Below are positions 46,143 to 54,313 of a stretch of 64,000 nucleotides of DNA, one piece after another; the stretch's first letter is position 1, and each line of letters opens with the position of its first letter. Both the position numbers and the translations under genes were made by a program. The notes beneath the pieces were generated by a model. The model searched no databases. It saw nothing but the letters and a program-made list of their open reading frames with translations, and was not told the DNA's origin. This stretch comes from Novipirellula caenicola (GTDB taxonomy: Bacteria; Planctomycetota; Planctomycetia; Pirellulales; Pirellulaceae), in NCBI RefSeq assembly GCF_039545035.1, contig NZ_BAABRO010000016.1, positions 1 to 64,000 on the forward strand, in the 5' to 3' direction.

Positions 46143-46256
46143 TCACAGCAGAGGTGCTGCTATTGCGAGGCGTCAGCCGTTTTCAGAATCGGCCGAGCGG
46201 ATGAGATCGGAGCGGCGATCGAGGAGATCCCGCCAAACTTGGGCAACCGTCAGGTT

Positions 46257-47318
46257 TTAGGAAACCGTCGGGTGACGTTCTTTTAACAACGGCTGCATTT
46301 GCCGTGGCGCTTCGAACCAGCCTTGCTCGACGTACCACTGAGTCGTTTGGGCAAGACGTTGGTACAGCGGTTGATCCGGCACAAATCCGGTGTCGCGATT
46401 CAGTGCTTCGCTTGAACAGGTCCATGAACCTGCCGTCGCTTCGCGTGCTTTGTCCAAGTTCAGAATGTTGGGATGCCGCACGATTTGAGAGACAAGTTCA
46501 TTGAACGCGGCGATGCACCACACCGCCGGTTTCGGACTGCGAATCACCCAGGCGCGGTATCGACCCAGCGTGCGGCCGATCATGCGTCCCAGTTCGGCAT
46601 AGGTCGGATTCTCGCTGTCGGCAGCAAAGTAGATTCCGGTTGAATCGTCGGGATTGGTCGAGATCCGCTGGCCTTGGCTGGCGGCCAACATCAACGCTTT
46701 GCTGAGGTCCTCGACGTGGATCACCGAAACCCGGTCGTCATGAAAACCTGGTGCGAGGTGGAAGCCGAACTTCGCAACGGTTTTGAACATCTCTAACCCG
46801 TCACGGTCTCCGGGGCCCAAAACGATGGGAGGCCGCACAATGGTGGTGGGGACCTTCGTCGCAAACTGCATCGCCGCGCGTTCCCCGGCTAATTTACTAC
46901 GTCCATAATTTGATACGGGGTTCGGAGTGTCGGATTCGGTGCGAGGTCTGGATTCCGACGACGGGCCCGCTGCGGCAAGCGACGAGACGACCACCAACAC
47001 CGGGGGCTGGTCACGTTCCGCACAGCACTTTGACACATTCGCAACACCTTGTTCGTTGATCCGGGTGTAGTTGCGAGTATGTAAACATTTGGTAATCCCC
47101 GCGAGGTGATAGACCTCGTCAATGCCATCTAGCGCGGAGGCAATGGATGTAGGGTCGGTGACATCGCCGATCACAAAATGGGGCGAATAGGGGGCGAGTC
47201 GGCTACGGTCAGAGTGCTCGCGGACCAAGCAAGAAACTTCATACCCCCGTCGCGTCAAGTCGCGAACCAAGTGTGCACCAATGAACCCAGACGCTCCCGT
47301 CACCAAAGCATGAGTCAT
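46257..47318 (-). CDS. NAD-dependent epimerase/dehydratase (extended SDR)
   Basis: The N-terminal ALVTGASGFIGAHLVRDL is the SDR nucleotide-binding motif (TGxxGxxG), DEVYHLAGIT is the family strand, and NYGRSKLAGE supplies the YxxxK pair, with a Ser in VVVSSLAAAG. The C-terminal half (VSVIHVEDLSKALM and later) binds the substrate, probably a nucleotide sugar, 3-beta-hydroxysteroid-like or dihydroflavonol-like compound. GAGGG nine bases before ATG 47318 supports that start over 47336. The length is 353 residues. It is alone; 450 bases upstream are non-coding. Confidence 0.9.
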   Translation of the reverse strand: MTHALVTGASGFIGAHLVRDLTRRGYEVSCLVREHSDRSRLAPYSPHFVIGDVTDPTSIASALDGIDEVYHLAGITKCLHTRNYTRINEQGVANVSKCCAERDQPPVLVVVSSLAAAGPSSESRPRTESDTPNPVSNYGRSKLAGERAAMQFATKVPTTIVRPPIVLGPGDRDGLEMFKTVAKFGFHLAPGFHDDRVSVIHVEDLSKALMLAASQGQRISTNPDDSTGIYFAADSENPTYAELGRMIGRTLGRYRAWVIRSPKPAVWCIAAFNELVSQIVRHPNILNLDKAREATAGSWTCSSEALNRDTGFVPDQPLYQRLAQTTQWYVEQGWFEAPRQMQPLLKERHPTVS

Positions 47319-47770
47319 GATCTGCGCCCTCTTCAATCGATGTTTAACTCGTCAATTCCGATCCTGGGATTTCCAACACACGCCAAGGCCTCCAACCTCG
47401 GCTTTCTCTCTCGCGCGACAGCACCGTCTGCGATGCACGGTCATTGCAAAGCGTTCGCAATGCAAAGGATGTACCATCGAGTGTACTCCCCCAATAGGAC
47501 TGGACCCAGCGTTTTTTGTGGATTTCTCAGAAAGCCAGCCCCACGGCGATAGGGTGGTGACAGCTGTTTCGTTCGTTTTCCGCAGAAAAACGTGGTGAAG
47601 ACGTTCCGAGGGGGCGTTTGGCGGGGGCGGGCGAAAGCGATGTCCGCCGAAGCGAGTCCTCGGGCAATCTTGCGTCGTCCCAATCCGAGTCGCGACCCGC
47701 GAGCCGATCCCAAAGGAAGGCGAAAGGTTGGCAAATTTGTTTCCGTCCCCCGGTAAGCATTCGCCGATTG
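47319..47770. other. Intergenic region
   Basis: About 450 bases between two minus-strand genes. It includes GTACCATCGAGTGTAC near 47470, a short palindrome-like block. Open frames here overlap on both strands without motifs and I do not call any of them. Confidence 0.4.
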
Positions 47771-48163
47771 CTAACGTCCACGCTGCAGAGAATCGTTTCG
47801 CGACGGCTGTTTAAACAGACCGAGTGGACCCAGGATCAGTGCGACCGGGATCCCGAAACAAGCTCCATAGATCCCACCTTGCACCATCCACTGCACAGAC
47901 CCGGCAGGCAGCACTTCGGCACTGGCGATCGCAAAGAAACATGCCACCATCGCTGCGATGCCGCTGGCGATGATCGACGGCGGCGACGTGACTCGGGCGT
48001 GCATTCCCCACGCCACCATGGCGGCAACCCCGGTGCCGATCCCAATTCCCGACACGCCTCGCGCTATCGGCCACGACAAATAGCCAACCAACAATACGAC
48101 AAACAGCCCGATGGTGGTGGCCGCGACGGTCGCCAGCTCTACTTGAATGATTCGTTGTTTCAT
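47771..48163 (-). CDS. Small integral membrane protein of unknown function, four helices
   Basis: From ATG 48163 the protein has 130 residues and four hydrophobic segments: LATVAATTIGLFVVLLVGYL, GIGTGVAAMVAWGMHA, IIASGIAAMVACFFAIAS and GIYGACFGIPVALILGPLGL. The short polar ends (MKQRII, KQPSRNDSLQRGR) leave no room for a soluble domain. I do not recognise the family. It diverges from the PI-PLC-like gene with 100 bases between, and the longer frame to 48346 runs into that gene. Confidence 0.7.
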   Translation of the reverse strand: MKQRIIQVELATVAATTIGLFVVLLVGYLSWPIARGVSGIGIGTGVAAMVAWGMHARVTSPPSIIASGIAAMVACFFAIASAEVLPAGSVQWMVQGGIYGACFGIPVALILGPLGLFKQPSRNDSLQRGR

Positions 48164-48263
48164 GATGGGTTCCTGCCTACCCAGAGCCCTGATGGTAGGA
48201 TGAGCTGCGCGGATTCCTAAACCAATTTCGGTACGGTCCCTTTCCCACACAGGATGACATCCA

Positions 48264-49088
48264 TTGAAGCAATTCCAACTTAGCATGATCCTGATGACCT
48301 TCTTGTCTGTCGCGACGGTTGAAACCCGCGTGTATAGCCAAACCAATGCGGCCCCACCGCTTGCGCTCGCTCATGCCCACAACGATTATGCGCACTCGCG
48401 TCCGTTGCTGGATGCACTGGATCACGGATTTACCAGCGTCGAAGCAGACATCTATCTGGTCGGCAGTGAATTGTGGGTCGCTCATTCCCAGGACGAACTG
48501 AAGCCTGAACGAACGCTACAGTCACTGTATCTCAATCCGCTACAACAACGCGTGCGTCAGAACCACGGATCGGTCCACGCCACCGACGATCCGTTTTATC
48601 TGCTGATCGATATCAAGAGTGCAGCCGAGCCCACCTACGCAGCGCTCGCAAAAACGCTGGCTCGATATCCCGAGATGATTTCGGTGGTACGAGACGGCGA
48701 ACTGCATCGCAATGCCGTCACCGTGATCGTTTCCGGCAATCGCCCCTTTGAAATGATGACCGCGGAAACCGTGCGATACGCGGGCATTGACGGTCGACTG
48801 AGCGATCTGGGGTCGCGTTTGCCCAGCCATTTAATGCCGCTGATCAGCGACAATTGGCGCAAACACTTTCGCTGGAATGGCAAAGGAACGATCAGCACCG
48901 AGGACCAGCAGAAGTTGGATCAGACGATCGCATCTGCACATGCTCGGGGCAGACGCGTTCGTTTTTGGGCGACCCCGGATACCCCGGCGATGTGGCGTGT
49001 CCTGCATGGAAACGGTGTCGACATGATCAACACCGACGATCTAGCAGGACTGGAAACGTTTCTTCGCCAAATCGACCGCGACCGCTAG
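48264..49088 (+). CDS. Secreted PI-PLC-like phosphodiesterase (Aim6-type)
   Basis: A signal peptide (QLSMILMTFLSVATV, cleavage near YSQ) precedes a TIM-barrel phosphodiesterase. LALAHAHNDYAHSRPLLDAL and TSVEADIYLVGSELWVAHSQ are the conserved strands with His and Glu-x-Asp residues; VDMINTDDLAGL is the C-terminal strand. This is the layout of bacterial homologues of yeast Aim6, a branch of the GDPD/PI-PLC fold. The substrate is unknown: glycerophosphodiesters or phosphoinositides are candidates. It ends 22 bases before the convergent sulfatase. Confidence 0.83.
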   Translation: MKQFQLSMILMTFLSVATVETRVYSQTNAAPPLALAHAHNDYAHSRPLLDALDHGFTSVEADIYLVGSELWVAHSQDELKPERTLQSLYLNPLQQRVRQNHGSVHATDDPFYLLIDIKSAAEPTYAALAKTLARYPEMISVVRDGELHRNAVTVIVSGNRPFEMMTAETVRYAGIDGRLSDLGSRLPSHLMPLISDNWRKHFRWNGKGTISTEDQQKLDQTIASAHARGRRVRFWATPDTPAMWRVLHGNGVDMINTDDLAGLETFLRQIDRDR

Positions 49089-49110
49089 TCGATTCAATTG
49101 CTCTGCAGAC

Positions 49111-51327
49111 TTACTGCTGCCCGTAAACAGGTGCTTTCCAATCTTTGGGCAATCGGCCTTGCGGTTTCACCCCGTAGGCGTCGCTAGGGATCGGATGATC
49201 TTCGGCGGTCAGCAGCGGCAGATCGTCGGGTAGATGTTTGATCTTAAAATCTTTGTACTGGATCTTCATCGCGGGCCCGACGTGCACTTGGACGGCCAAC
49301 ACACCTTCGAGCGAACGTCCCTTCTCGTCCAAATCGATCAGGTCGGCGGTCGGATGCCCGTCGATCCAATGTTGATGATGATTGCCGCGAACCAAGACGC
49401 GGTAATCGTGCCAAGCTTCGGTGTCAAAATCCTTGATCGCTTCACTGCCCGCAAGTTTTCCAACCACCCACGGTTGTCCCTTGCTGTCGATGATCACTTT
49501 CTCGCCGGTGTGGGAAAGGATTCGGCGTCCCTTTTCTTCGTAAAGCATCCCGTTGTAATTGGGATTGTCGGCGACGACATCGCATTGGTAACCGGTCACG
49601 ACGTCCAATCCGAGATCGGGACGCGATGTGCCGCGATACTGAAGCCCACTGTTGCCGCCGGCGGTGACTTTGACTTTGACTCGCAAATCAAAATTGCGGA
49701 TCGTCGAGTTCTTCCAGGTGATGAAGCGGTTCATCTTGAGCGAGCCATCGGTCACGCCGGTCAACGCACCGTCTTGCACCGACCAATACTGCGAGTCGCC
49801 CGACCACTGACGCAGTGTCTTGCCGTCAAACACTCGGACGAAGCCGTCTTTGTCCGCTCGCGTACCAACCGCCGCCGAAGCCTCGGGATGAGGCGCCGTC
49901 GAGGGCGTGAAACCTTTTAGCGGATCAAGCGGACCGCCTAGTTCAGCGACGCGATCGGTGGTCCGTTGACGCATCGCTTTGAGCGTTTCGGCATGTTCGG
50001 GATCCGAGGCTAAATTGACCAATTCGTTAGGGTCGTTTTTCAGATCGTGCAGGAATTCGTGGTTGTCATGATCAAAATAGCGAACGTATTTGTAGCGTTC
50101 GTTGCGGATGCCTTCGAAGGCTGGAATCCGATTGCGAACGGCGAAGTGTTCATGAAACGATTCGGTCCGCCAATCGGCTGGTTTTTGCGAGTCCACAATC
50201 GGTTTCAGAGAATGACCTTGATAACGCTTGGGAACTTCGACGTTCCCCCAATCCAAGAATGTCGCGGGGAGGTCCAAGTTTAACGCGATCGCGTCGCTGA
50301 CTTTGCCTTGCTGAGTTTTTGGAACTCGCGGGTCTGCAATGATCATCGGCACGCGAAGCGCTTCCTCGTAATGCGACCACTTGCCTGCAAACCCACGGTT
50401 GCCCATGTAGTAGCCATTGTCGGCCGAGTAAACGATGATCGTGTTGTCAGCCAATCCGGCTTCTTCCAATGCGTCGATAAAACGCCCGATTGCGCCATCG
50501 ATACCGCTAACCATGCGGTAGTAAGCTCGCATATTGGTTTGATATTTTTCGTCGGTATTCCATCGCCAAAAATAACGTTCGCGATTGATCGTGGTTTTCA
50601 GAAAGTCGGGTTGTCCGTCGAAGATCGCGGGATCGCCGAGTCGTGGTGGGGCGATTTGGACGTCTTCGTACATCCCGTCGACCGCACGAGGCCATGGGAA
50701 GTGACCGATCCCAGGGCGACGATCACCGTCTTCGGCATGGCAAGCGTTGAACCACATGTTCAGCGCGAACGGTTTGTCCTTAGGCTGATTCTTGACAAAC
50801 TCGATGCCGCGATCAACGATCAATTCGGTTTCGTGACGCAAACTGCCATCGGCTTGTTTTTTGTAGTACGGGTTTCGCCCAATCGCTTCGAACTCGTCAA
50901 AGTGATCTTGGTTTCGATAGCCCGCAGGCATCTTGGCGTGCCATTTACCGAAGTAGCCGGTGCGGTATCCGTTTTCTCGCAATAGGTCGCTGTACAAGGA
51001 CTCCACTGCATCGGCCCGCGCCGTGTCTGGATTCGCGGAGGTACCGAAACTGCGTCCTGTTAATCCCGACAGGATGGTGGTGCGGCTGACCCAGCAAATG
51101 GCTTGGCTGACAAACGCATTTTCGAATCGTGTGCCTCGCGCGGCCAACGCATCAATGTTGGGCGTTTGAATCACATCGTTGCCGTAGCAGCCAATCGTGC
51201 TGGTGGTTTGATCATCGGCAAAGAAGAACACGATATTGGGACGCTCGTCGGCACGTGATCGTCCCGGCATTAGCAGCAGCGCGGTAACGACGATAAGCGA
51301 TAGCACAGAGAAATGTTTTTTCATCAT
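49111..51327 (-). CDS. Secreted sulfatase fused to a DUF1080 (3-keto-disaccharide hydrolase) domain, CWVSR variant
   Basis: A signal peptide (FSVLSLIVVTALLLMPG) leads to a sulfatase domain at about 25-480 (RPNIVFFFADDQTTSTIGC, YFGKWHAKMP, VYSADNGYYMG). The formylglycine site reads ICWVSRTTILSGL near residue 78, that is Cys-Trp-Val-Ser-Arg, where CxPxR or CxAxR is usual; the rest of the active site appears kept. Residues about 510-735 form a DUF1080 beta-sandwich (FVRVFDGKTLRQWSG, NSGLQYRG, WHDYRVLVRGNHHQHWIDG), the family of 3-keto-glycoside hydrolases or carbohydrate-binding domains. Both M codons at 51324 and 51327 are possible. It follows the next sulfatase by 55 bases on the same strand. 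Confidence 0.92.
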   Translation of the reverse strand: MMKKHFSVLSLIVVTALLLMPGRSRADERPNIVFFFADDQTTSTIGCYGNDVIQTPNIDALAARGTRFENAFVSQAICWVSRTTILSGLTGRSFGTSANPDTARADAVESLYSDLLRENGYRTGYFGKWHAKMPAGYRNQDHFDEFEAIGRNPYYKKQADGSLRHETELIVDRGIEFVKNQPKDKPFALNMWFNACHAEDGDRRPGIGHFPWPRAVDGMYEDVQIAPPRLGDPAIFDGQPDFLKTTINRERYFWRWNTDEKYQTNMRAYYRMVSGIDGAIGRFIDALEEAGLADNTIIVYSADNGYYMGNRGFAGKWSHYEEALRVPMIIADPRVPKTQQGKVSDAIALNLDLPATFLDWGNVEVPKRYQGHSLKPIVDSQKPADWRTESFHEHFAVRNRIPAFEGIRNERYKYVRYFDHDNHEFLHDLKNDPNELVNLASDPEHAETLKAMRQRTTDRVAELGGPLDPLKGFTPSTAPHPEASAAVGTRADKDGFVRVFDGKTLRQWSGDSQYWSVQDGALTGVTDGSLKMNRFITWKNSTIRNFDLRVKVKVTAGGNSGLQYRGTSRPDLGLDVVTGYQCDVVADNPNYNGMLYEEKGRRILSHTGEKVIIDSKGQPWVVGKLAGSEAIKDFDTEAWHDYRVLVRGNHHQHWIDGHPTADLIDLDEKGRSLEGVLAVQVHVGPAMKIQYKDFKIKHLPDDLPLLTAEDHPIPSDAYGVKPQGRLPKDWKAPVYGQQ

Positions 51328-51382
51328 GGCGGTTGGGAAACGAGGGAAAGGTTTTTTTAGATAGGGGGGATGTATGACTTGA

Positions 51383-52729
51383 CTATTCAAAGTCACTTGT
51401 CATCTCGGCTCGTAACTTCAGCAACCGCTGCGTGATGTCGGGTCGAGATTCTGCAACATTATTTTCCTCGCCAATGTCTTGGCTTAGATCCGCAAGAAAC
51501 AGTTTATCCTTTAATCGGCCACCGTCTTTGCGCTGGGTTTCGTTTGCCGACGTGTCACGAGGGTTACCGATCAATTTCCAGTTCGCCTCGCGGACCGCCC
51601 ACTGAGCGTTTTTGCCGCCACCACCGAACTGCCAATAAAACGTTTCGCGTGGCGGCTTTGCATCATGACTCAAAACATCCGCGATCGAAACACCATCGAG
51701 CGTGTTTTCAGGCGGTTTTACGTCGCACAGCTGGCACAGCGTTGGCAACCAATCACAAGCGGTCATGAATTGGTCACGTGTTTGGCCGGCGGGGAATTTT
51801 GACGGAAAGCGAACGATCGATGGAACTCGAATGCCCCCTTCGAATAGCGAAAACTTGGCTCCCCGATAGGGCCCGGCGTTGCCGCCACCACCAAAGGCGC
51901 GAATCTCGGTGCTGTGGCCATGGTCGGCTTGGTAGATGACGATCGTGTTTTCGCTCAGCCCGTTGCGATCGAGGTGCTCGATCACTTCACCAATGTACTG
52001 ATCCATCGTCGACAAAAACGCACCGTACTCACGGCGGGGGGATGGCAGGTCCTTGTAACGCTCGAGCCAATCAGGTGTTCCTTGATAGGGGTAGTGCGGC
52101 GCGTTGAACGCCCAATACAGGAGCCAGGGTTGATCGGACGGTTTGTCGATAAACGTTTTACAGCGATCCACCATCAACTGAGGAAAATACTCGCCCGGTC
52201 GATAGACTTCGTGTCCGTTGTCAAACAGGTCATGACGGTTCGGCCCGGCCCAGAAAAAGAAGTGCGAGTAGTTATCGATACAGCCACCAAGATGGCCAAG
52301 CCAGTCCTCAAAACCTTGCCCCTTCGGATTCTTTTCTGCCGTCTGACCGAGATGCCACTTGCCGACTTGTCCGGTGCGATATCCCGCGTCACGAAAGACT
52401 TCGCCGATCGTGACTTCTTCGGACCGCAGATCGCCGTTGCCAGGTTGTCCCGCGCGTGCGGGGTAACGTCCCGTCAACAATCCCACACGACTCGCCGAAC
52501 ACACTGGTGCAGCCGAATACATCTGAGTCAGCAGCAGTCCTTGGTTGGCCAAGCGATCTAAATTCGGGGTCTGCAAATCGGTGACGCCCAAACACCCCAG
52601 ATCGATCGAGCCTTGGTCGTCGCCGTAAATGATCAATACGTTGGGGCGTTCGGCCAGCGATGGTTTCGCAAACACCGCCAACAAGATGGTCAACGCTACG
52701 ACGGCAGCAATCCAAGAAAATCGAATCAT
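51383..52729 (-). CDS. Secreted sulfatase (CSASR motif)
   Basis: The signal peptide is FSWIAAVVALTILLAVFA (cleavage near SLAE). The sulfatase core has RPNVLIIYGDDQGSIDLGC with metal Asp residues, PVCSASRVGLLTGRYPAR with the formylglycine Cys near residue 76 (CxAxR type), GKWHLGQTAEKNP and VIYQADHGHSTE. SLFEGGIRVPSI is the usual later block. The length is 448 residues. The start at 52729 fits MIRFSWIAAV; the open frame to 52816 looks untranslated. It is the first gene of a two-sulfatase unit with 49111-51327. Confidence 0.93.
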   Translation of the reverse strand: MIRFSWIAAVVALTILLAVFAKPSLAERPNVLIIYGDDQGSIDLGCLGVTDLQTPNLDRLANQGLLLTQMYSAAPVCSASRVGLLTGRYPARAGQPGNGDLRSEEVTIGEVFRDAGYRTGQVGKWHLGQTAEKNPKGQGFEDWLGHLGGCIDNYSHFFFWAGPNRHDLFDNGHEVYRPGEYFPQLMVDRCKTFIDKPSDQPWLLYWAFNAPHYPYQGTPDWLERYKDLPSPRREYGAFLSTMDQYIGEVIEHLDRNGLSENTIVIYQADHGHSTEIRAFGGGGNAGPYRGAKFSLFEGGIRVPSIVRFPSKFPAGQTRDQFMTACDWLPTLCQLCDVKPPENTLDGVSIADVLSHDAKPPRETFYWQFGGGGKNAQWAVREANWKLIGNPRDTSANETQRKDGGRLKDKLFLADLSQDIGEENNVAESRPDITQRLLKLRAEMTSDFE

Positions 52730-52817
52730 GGTCAGGCTTGGGTAAGAGATGGCGAGGTAGTGTCGGGGCACCGAACGGTCCGTGTCGTCCAAGAACGTCC
52801 AGCTTAATAAGATCACA

Positions 52818-52962
52818 ACCCGACGCGTATGTTTTGATGCTGCGTGTTTATCTTTAGGGGCAAAGCCCCGGGCGTTTACCTAGCCCAGCCCAACGGGCTG
52901 GGACCAAGAAAACCAATGAATGGAAGGGCCAACGGCCCGGCCGTTTGCTCGGCCTTTGGTCC
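52818..52962. repeat. Composite repeat: second copy of the CCCGACGCGTA element plus three stem-loops
   Basis: ACCCGACGCGTATGTTTTGA (from 52818) matches 29244 onward with few changes, and TGCG-GTTT follows in both. Directly after it come three stem-loops with short A-rich loops: GGGGC-AAA-GCCCC (52857-52869), CCCAGCCC-AAC-GGGCTGGG (52884-52902) and GGGCC-AAC-GGCCC (52926-52938). Their common style suggests one element. It lies between the sulfatase pair and the esterase, all minus strand. Confidence 0.75.
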
Positions 52963-53016
52963 GGGGAACGTCTTCAAAGCGGGTTGTGATCGTGATTGCT
53001 CAGCGGCCCCAAGTGA

Positions 53017-54075
53017 TCACTCGGTGTGATAGCCTCGCCACATCCATACCAACGTGTCAGCCAGCGTGTGCTCGAACACTTTGCGGTCACAGTGCCGTGT
53101 CGCTCGGCTAAACACGTAGCGGTAATCATATCCCTTTGCTTCTAGTGCTGCGGCAGTCCGCTCATTGGCCATCACCCAATTGTGATGCGTTCTCTCGGGA
53201 TCGTTCGCGCGGTTGTCGTTCTCGGAGACATGCGTAAAGATTCGCAGCGGCTTCTTTTCGCTGTTGGCGATCAATTTCATGCTCGAATGGTATTCCCAAG
53301 CCCCCAGCGGGTAATCGGCTTCTTCGGGAGCGTCGTCGTCTTGTTGGTCCACAAAGGTGCCCGAGTAAGTGATCAAGCGGCGAAACAAGTCGGGGCAAAA
53401 CCAGCCCATCGTCAGCGCCGCGGCGCCTCCGGAACTGCATCCCATCGCGGCTCGGCCCCATGGGTTTTCGGTGAAGCCAATGTTGGGATAGGCCGCTTTG
53501 ATTATCGGGTTGTTGAGCACCGCGGGCAGCACTTCGTCGTTGATGAACCGAGCATAGCGGTCGGACATCGTGTCATACTCAAGTCCTCGTTCGCTTCCCT
53601 TGCCATCGTTGCCTCCGTTTTGGACCGCGATCGCGATAAAGGCGGGCAACCTGCGGTTGGGATCTTTTGAGATCGTCAAATTATCGAGTGCGTTGCGGAC
53701 CAAATCCAATCGGCTCGGACCATCCATCGTGACCAAGATCGGAGCCTTGTTCCCGTCGACGTAGGCGGCGGGAACATAGACAAAAATCTTTCGTTCCTTG
53801 CGAACTTCCTTTTTCGGGTTCAGCGTGGTGTCCGTGCCCGGAAAAATCTTGCTGTCGGCAAGTGGCATCGTGAATTCAAAATACTTGCCCTTCGGATTTC
53901 CTCGGTCGGTTAAATCGGGATCGATCGAGTAATTGGGGCCGACAATGTGCTTGCCATTGCCCTCGGTCCCAGGATTTTCGGAATAGGTGTCCGCCGCCGA
54001 CGCGAGACTGCAGCTAACCGGGATGGCAAGGAGGGCGACGAAGCAAGTGGACGTCAAACGAACCATTGATTTCAT
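53017..54075 (-). CDS. Secreted alpha/beta-hydrolase esterase (esterase D / enterochelin esterase type)
   Basis: The signal peptide is MVRLTSTCFVALLAIPVSCS, with cleavage near ASAAD. The catalytic block MGCSSGGAAALTMGW gives the nucleophile Ser in a GxSxG context written GCSSG; a likely acid is in HVSENDNRAND and the His in HHNWVMAN or RATRHCDRKVF. ILVTMDGPSRLDL is the early strand. Such enzymes deacylate sugars or small esters, and feruloyl esterases are relatives. ATG at 54081 and 54075 are both possible. The length is about 350 residues. It diverges from the pRiA4b-type gene. Confidence 0.83.
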   Translation of the reverse strand: MKSMVRLTSTCFVALLAIPVSCSLASAADTYSENPGTEGNGKHIVGPNYSIDPDLTDRGNPKGKYFEFTMPLADSKIFPGTDTTLNPKKEVRKERKIFVYVPAAYVDGNKAPILVTMDGPSRLDLVRNALDNLTISKDPNRRLPAFIAIAVQNGGNDGKGSERGLEYDTMSDRYARFINDEVLPAVLNNPIIKAAYPNIGFTENPWGRAAMGCSSGGAAALTMGWFCPDLFRRLITYSGTFVDQQDDDAPEEADYPLGAWEYHSSMKLIANSEKKPLRIFTHVSENDNRANDPERTHHNWVMANERTAAALEAKGYDYRYVFSRATRHCDRKVFEHTLADTLVWMWRGYHTE

Positions 54076-54313
54076 GAACATCAAGAACTTTGCGGAGAGA
54101 TATTGGGGGGGGAGGCACGGGATGCTGGATGATTTGTCGACAAACGCCCCAGAGGGGACGCTATTCTACTTAGAATTGCCGCCTGACGAGTTCGAGTTCG
54201 CAAAGAAATCGCAGAGCGATCGAAAGATTCCAATGGCAAAGAAATGAAAAGGCTCCTGCCCGGCGAGATATTGGGAATTCGAGAATCAACATCAACAATC
54301 ATTGGAAAAAGAA

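Noticed and set aside
47618-48220. 200-codon plus-strand frame
   Set aside because: It covers the small membrane gene antisense; charged, repetitive composition typical of a shadow.
53987-54247. 86-codon plus-strand frame between the esterase and the pRiA4b-type gene
   Set aside because: It overlaps the signal peptide of the esterase on the other strand, lacks a ribosome site and any motif. A short real peptide cannot be excluded.
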